Below, one piece after another: positions 32,126 to 35,739 of a DNA stretch of 35,739 bases. The stretch is from Janthinobacterium sp. 344 (GTDB lineage Bacteria; Pseudomonadota; Gammaproteobacteria; Burkholderiales; Burkholderiaceae_D). Under the pieces are notes generated by a model. The model searched no databases and was not told where the DNA came from. It saw only the letters and a list, made by a program, of their open reading frames with translations. The position numbers and the translations under genes are program-made. Each line of letters begins with the position of its first letter. The first letter of the stretch is position 1. The stretch lies in contig NZ_FOKL01000019.1 in the NCBI RefSeq assembly GCF_900112025.1, positions 1-35,739 of the forward strand, in the 5' to 3' direction.

Positions 32126-33193
32126 GCTCGGACCCCGCGCAACGGGGCCCGACGACGCCCGTGCCATCAGGGTGAACGCCATCAGATGATGCGTGGCGGG
32201 CGCTATTTCCCCCGCGCGGCGCTGACGGATTTCATCGATCACCAGGGTAACGGCGGCGCGCGCCATGTCCGCGATGGGCTGGTGGATGGTGCTCAGTTCC
32301 GGCCACACGGTGGTGGCGACGGGCGTGTCGTCGAAGCCGCACACGCTCAGTTCCTGCGGTACCTGCAAGCCCATGCCGTGGGCCACGGCCAGGGTGGCGG
32401 CGGCCATGTCGTCATTGCTGGCGAAGATGGCGCTGGGGTGCGGTGCTTGCGCCAGCAGCCGGCGCGCCGCGTCGAGCCCCGAACGGTACGTGAAATAACC
32501 TTGTGCCACGCGCTGTGGCGTCACGGCCAGTCCCGCGCCGCGCATGGCGTCGTCGTAGGCCTGGCGGCGCAGCAGGGCGGGCGTGTGCGCCGGATCGCCT
32601 TCGATGAAGCCGATATCGCGGTGGCCCAGCGCGAGCAGGTGGCGCATCATGGCCAGCGCGCCCTCGTAATCGTCGATGCGCACGGCCGACACATCGGGCG
32701 ACGGGCGCGCCGTGGCCACGGCGATGGCGGGGATGCCCATCTGGTTCAGTTGCGCCAGCACCTGCGGCGAATCGCACAGGGGCGGCGGCACGAGGATGCC
32801 GTCCACGCCGGCCGCCACCAGGCAGTCGATGGCGGCGCGCTGGCTGGCCAGGTCTTCGCAGCGTTCCAGCAGCAGCTGGCCGCCGCCCTGGCGGCACTGG
32901 TCCATGGCGCCAACCAAAAATTCACTGAGGAAGGCCGCGCTGGGGTTGCTGTACAGGAGGCCGATGCGCAGGGTGCCCGTGCGCGCCGCCCTGGCCGCCA
33001 GGTTGGGCTGGTAGTGCAGGCTGGCGATGGCAGCCTCGACCTTGCCGCGCGTGGCGGCGCTGACGCTGGCGCGCCCGTTGATGACGCGCGACACCGTCAT
33101 GGCCGACACGCCGGCCACGCGCGCCACGTCGTGCACGGTGGCGCCGCTGGCGTTATCAAACGCGGCTGGCGCCGCCTTATTCGAGGTGGCCAC
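32114..33193 (-). CDS. LacI/GalR-family transcriptional regulator
   Basis: This 359-residue repressor has an N-terminal LacI helix-turn-helix (ATVHDVARVAGVSAMTVSRVINGRASVSAATRGKVEAAIASL) with the hinge helix in YQPNLAARAARTG, followed by a two-lobed sugar-binding domain (LRIGLLYSNPSAAFLSEFLVGAMDQCR through FGD-like SVCGFDDTPVATTVWPELSTIHQP). The length is typical. The GTG start at 33193 lies inside the end of the glucokinase-RpiR gene (17-bp overlap), with no good ribosome-binding site, so translation is probably coupled. The likely target is the perfect operator at 29920-29935 before the AGE-kinase operon. The inducer, perhaps mannose or a phosphorylated sugar, is inferred. Confidence 0.9.
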   Translation of the reverse strand: MATSNKAAPAAFDNASGATVHDVARVAGVSAMTVSRVINGRASVSAATRGKVEAAIASLHYQPNLAARAARTGTLRIGLLYSNPSAAFLSEFLVGAMDQCRQGGGQLLLERCEDLASQRAAIDCLVAAGVDGILVPPPLCDSPQVLAQLNQMGIPAIAVATARPSPDVSAVRIDDYEGALAMMRHLLALGHRDIGFIEGDPAHTPALLRRQAYDDAMRGAGLAVTPQRVAQGYFTYRSGLDAARRLLAQAPHPSAIFASNDDMAAATLAVAHGMGLQVPQELSVCGFDDTPVATTVWPELSTIHQPIADMARAAVTLVIDEIRQRRAGEIAPATHHLMAFTLMARASSGPVARGPSRRA

Positions 33194-35090
33194 CGAACTT
33201 CAGCTTGCCGCTGATGCGCATGCCGTGCAATTGACCCTCTTCCAGTTCGGCCGCGCTGGTGCGCTGCGCCGTGTCGCGCCGCGCCAGGCCGACGGACAGG
33301 ATATCGAGCATCATCAGCTGCAGCAGGCGCACGATCATGGGCACGAAATTGAGGTTGCCTTCCGGGTGGTTCAGGGTCAGCAGCACGTCGGCCAGCTTGG
33401 CCAGGGGCGAGCCGCTGGCCGTGATCGCCAGCACGCGCGCGCCGCAGGCCTGCGCCACCTTGACGGTGCGCAGCAGGTCGGGCAGGGCGCCCGAACGCGA
33501 AATGACCAGCGCCACGTCGCCCGGTTTGAGCATGGCGGCGCTCATTTCCTGCGCCTGCGGGTCGGCGAAAAAGCTGCTGACGATGCCCAGGTTGAGCAGC
33601 TTTTGCTGCATGTCGTCGGCCACCACGCGGGCGCTGCCCACGGCCAGCAATTCCACGCGCTGCGCGCCGCGCAGCAGCTCGATGGCGGCCGTCAGCGCCT
33701 TCACGTCGAGCATGTCGCGCAGGGCCAGGGCGGCCGAGGCGTTATTGCCCAGCACCTTGCGCGCCAGCTCCGCGTCCGAATCCGAAATCTCCACGTGGCA
33801 GTGCGCCACCGTGATGGCGCCGCCCGTCAGGCCCGATGCCAGCTTGAGCTTGAAATCGGCCAGGCCCTGCACGCCGATCGAGCGGCAGAAACGCATCACC
33901 GTCGGCTGGCTGACGCCGACGCGCTGGGCGATTTCCGCGATCGGCAGGGTCAGCATGGCGTTCGGTTCCTTCAGCACCCAGTCGGCCACCTTGCATTCCG
34001 ATGGACTCATCCTGCCGCGCGCCTGGCGCACGGATTCGAGCACGGGCGCACCCGTGTGCGCGCGCTTGAGCTTTTGCGCCAGGATGGCGGCGATGCCAAG
34101 GAAGGTCGGCAGTTCGGCCGTGATCAGGAAGGTGGGAATCTGTGCCAGGTATTCGTTCAGGCGGCCCTTCTGTTCGAAGCGCGCGCGGAACTGCGACTGT
34201 TCGAACAAGGGGCCCAGGCGCGGCACGATGCCGCCGCCGATATAGATGCCGCCCAGCGCGCCCAGGGTCATGGCCACGTTGCCGGCGATGGAGCCGAGGA
34301 TGGCGCAGAAGCAGTCCACCGCTTCGAGGCAGACGTCGCATTCATTGTTCAGGGCGCGGCTGGTGATTTCGGCCGCCAGCAGCGGCAGCGCGTCGGGCTG
34401 GCCGGCGCGTTCGGACAGGGCGCGGTAGATCAGTTCCAGTCCGCGGCCGGACGCCAGGCGTTCGGCCGAGACGTGCGACAGTTCGCGCCAGGCGAAGGAC
34501 AGCACGTCCATCTCGCGCTGGTCGCACGGCGCGAAGCTGACATGGCCGCCCTCGCTGCCCAGCGCGATCCAGCGGTCTTCCGCCGGGATCATGCCGGACA
34601 CGCCCAGGCCCGTGCCCGAGCCCAGCAGGCCGATGACGCTGTCGGCGCGCGCCATGCCGCCGCCGATCTGCTGGCGCTGGTCGGGCCGCAGATAGGGCAG
34701 GGCCATGGCCAGCGCCGTGAAGTCGTTCACCACCAGCAGGGTGTCGAGGCCCAGTGCGGCGCGCATGGCCTCGATCGAGAAGAACCAGTGATGGTTCATC
34801 ATGCGGATGGTGTCGTCGTCGATGGGATTGGCGATGGCGATGGCCGCATGGCGCACGCGCGCCGAACCGGCGGCGCGCGCCTCGCTGCTCAGCATGTAGG
34901 CGGTGATGGCGTCGAGCAGCGAGGCATAGTCGTCGCACGGCAGCACGGCCACGGCTTCCAGGTGGCCCTGGCGCGTTTCCAGCACGAAGCGGGCGTTGGT
35001 GCCGCCGATGTCGGCCAGCAGGCGCGGCCCATCGCTGAAGCGCTCCGCCGGATCGCTGCCTGCTACTTCCATTTTTTCATCAATTTTCAT
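33177..35090 (-). CDS. Bifunctional glucokinase / RpiR (HexR-like) transcriptional regulator
   Basis: This 637-residue fusion has glucokinase in residues 1-340, with ATP- and glucose-binding motifs LLADIGGTNARFVLE, VVNDFTALAMALPYL, GLLGSGTGLGVSGMI and IALGSEGGHVSFAP. From about residue 357, after a short linker, comes an RpiR-type helix-turn-helix (MSPSECKVADWVLKEPNAMLTL through RVGVSQPTVMRFCRSIGVQGLADFKLKLA) and a SIS sugar-phosphate domain (VELLAVGSARVVADDMQQKLLNLG, VALVISRSGALPDLLRTV). Such fusions are known in betaproteobacteria. The enzyme makes glucose 6-phosphate, while the SIS part probably senses a sugar phosphate such as KDPG as HexR does, linking flux to transcription. The start at 35090 has no strong ribosome-binding site; M7 is an alternative. 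It is divergent from the porin gene. Confidence 0.93.
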   Translation of the reverse strand: MKIDEKMEVAGSDPAERFSDGPRLLADIGGTNARFVLETRQGHLEAVAVLPCDDYASLLDAITAYMLSSEARAAGSARVRHAAIAIANPIDDDTIRMMNHHWFFSIEAMRAALGLDTLLVVNDFTALAMALPYLRPDQRQQIGGGMARADSVIGLLGSGTGLGVSGMIPAEDRWIALGSEGGHVSFAPCDQREMDVLSFAWRELSHVSAERLASGRGLELIYRALSERAGQPDALPLLAAEITSRALNNECDVCLEAVDCFCAILGSIAGNVAMTLGALGGIYIGGGIVPRLGPLFEQSQFRARFEQKGRLNEYLAQIPTFLITAELPTFLGIAAILAQKLKRAHTGAPVLESVRQARGRMSPSECKVADWVLKEPNAMLTLPIAEIAQRVGVSQPTVMRFCRSIGVQGLADFKLKLASGLTGGAITVAHCHVEISDSDAELARKVLGNNASAALALRDMLDVKALTAAIELLRGAQRVELLAVGSARVVADDMQQKLLNLGIVSSFFADPQAQEMSAAMLKPGDVALVISRSGALPDLLRTVKVAQACGARVLAITASGSPLAKLADVLLTLNHPEGNLNFVPMIVRLLQLMMLDILSVGLARRDTAQRTSAAELEEGQLHGMRISGKLKFGGHLE

Positions 35091-35302
35091 GGCGGTGCTT
35101 TATCTCGTCTGCGTGCGCTGTCGTGGCGGCGCACTGTCGTTATGGGCAAAAACCAAGGATTTTAATTCGTATACGTGCCGCGTGCCGAAAAATGCGGGGC
35201 CGCCCGTATTGCCTGTCCTCTGTTGCTTGTCCGCCATGTCAAAAACGGGCGGCGGCAAGGCAAAAAAGCGGGCAAATAAAGTGTCGCAGAGTAGTCGTAG
35301 GA

Positions 35303-35353
35303 TTACAACATAATATGTTGATATTTGTTCGTAGTATAGTTACTATGTCTCTG
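35303..35353 (+). promoter_or_regulatory. Maltoporin promoter with two overlapping dyads
   Basis: The 335 bp between the glucokinase fusion and the porin gene hold this control region; I see no gene there. A promoter fits with -35 TTGATA at 35318-35323, a 17-bp spacer and -10 TACTAT at 35341-35346. Two palindromes overlap it: CAACATAATATGTTG (35306-35320, 7+1+7, perfect) on the -35 side and TAGTA-TAGT-TACTA (35332-35345) on the -10. Either could be an operator for the RpiR-type or another sugar regulator. Neither matches the LacI-type operator at 29920. Confidence 0.5.
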
Positions 35354-35425
35354 CTGGAAAGAATTCTGGCCAGTACATTCGGCCACGAATGACTAGATAA
35401 AAACAAATTACTGAGGAGACTTACC

Positions 35426-35739
35426 ATGCTGCATCGCAACATGTTGAAGGCTGTGTTGAAGACACTGCCCGCTGCCATCGTCTTAGCTATCGCCAGCGGT
35501 GCCGCTGCTGCCGACCCCATGTACCCATCCGATTCCGAAGGCTTCCACGGCTACCTGCGCGCCGGCGCCGGCAGCAATACCTCGGGTGACGGCGGCTCAC
35601 AAGGCTGTTTCGGTCTGGGCGGCAATACCATGAAATATCGTCTGGGCAATGAGTGCGATGCCTACACGGAATTCGGCTACACCAAATCCATCGCCAAGTC
35701 CGGCGGCGTGAACTACCTGGCCACCATCTGGGTCAACGC
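35426..35739 (+). CDS. lamB: Maltoporin (LamB-like carbohydrate porin), N-terminal part, cut by window edge
   Basis: The reading frame from the ATG at 35426 is open to the window end, giving about 104 residues. GAGGAG lies 7-8 bases upstream. The N-terminus has a signal peptide (KTLPAAIVLAIASGAAAA, cleaved before DPMYPSDSEGF), then FHGYLRAGAGSN, SQGCFGLGGNTMKYRLGNEC and DAYTEFGYT. This is the characteristic LamB start, including the paired cysteines and the KYRLGNEC motif. The protein would be a trimeric outer-membrane channel for maltodextrins or other sugars. Its place next to glucokinase and sugar regulators supports sugar uptake; the exact substrate cannot be told from the N-terminus. Confidence 0.88.
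   Translation, partial: MLHRNMLKAVLKTLPAAIVLAIASGAAAADPMYPSDSEGFHGYLRAGAGSNTSGDGGSQGCFGLGGNTMKYRLGNECDAYTEFGYTKSIAKSGGVNYLATIWVN

Noticed and set aside
33027..35165. A 712-codon plus-strand open frame opposite the glucokinase-RpiR gene.
   Set aside because: It is antisense to a clear fusion gene; the His, Gln and Arg-rich translation has no domain features.
1..35739. CRISPR arrays, tRNA or rRNA genes, and phage modules.
   Set aside because: No regularly spaced long repeats, no tRNA-like cloverleaf and no phage structural genes were seen. The 14-bp CTAG array is far too short to be CRISPR.

Overview
The window is a high-GC betaproteobacterial chromosome segment, most likely Oxalobacteraceae of the Janthinobacterium/Massilia/Duganella type. 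This rests on the codon bias, a THIN-B-like subclass B3 metallo-beta-lactamase, a glucokinase-RpiR fusion protein and the DUF3422 gene. The assignment is inferred from recognised protein families; no database search was possible. No tRNA, rRNA, CRISPR array or phage module was seen.

Layout. 1-462: the 3' end of an IS1595-type transposase and a GC-rich hairpin. 494-3425: a DUF3422 membrane protein and an unrecognised leucine-rich protein. 3437-6656: a candidate beta-lactam sensing and resistance module made of a BlaI-type repressor, an M56 metallopeptidase fused to a penicillin-binding (S11-like) domain, and a B3 metallo-beta-lactamase. It is preceded by four CTAG operator-like sites spaced exactly 14 bp apart and interrupted by an intrinsic terminator. 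6664-6987: a small TPR protein. 7108-18887: an iron/siderophore uptake island with an AraC regulator, two TonB-dependent receptors, a periplasmic binding protein, a FecCD-type permease, its ATPase, and two fused ABC half-transporters of YbtP/YbtQ-IrtA/IrtB type. Fur-like boxes precede all three transcription starts.

18903-25058: two copies of a palindromic intergenic repeat flank a DUF1624 acyltransferase, a large unknown protein, an isochorismatase-family hydrolase, a LysR regulator and an orphan branched-chain amino acid type binding protein. 25084-27514: mmsA-mmsB of valine catabolism. 27511-29882: a DUF1090 protein and a tandem pair of secreted Sel1-repeat proteins.

29920-35739: a sugar region. 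An AGE-family epimerase/isomerase and a PfkB kinase form an operon behind a perfect LacI-type operator. They face a LacI regulator and a glucokinase-RpiR fusion, and a maltoporin gene starts divergently at the right edge. Together these suggest sugar entry through the porin, isomerisation of mannose to fructose, and phosphorylation by fructokinase and glucokinase, under two regulators.

Genes within operons are packed tightly: seven adjacent pairs overlap by 4 bp (ATGA or GTGA), which points to translational coupling. The strongest leads are the sensor fusion with its periodic CTAG promoter, the terminator in front of the metallo-beta-lactamase gene, and the palindromic repeat with a compensatory base change.
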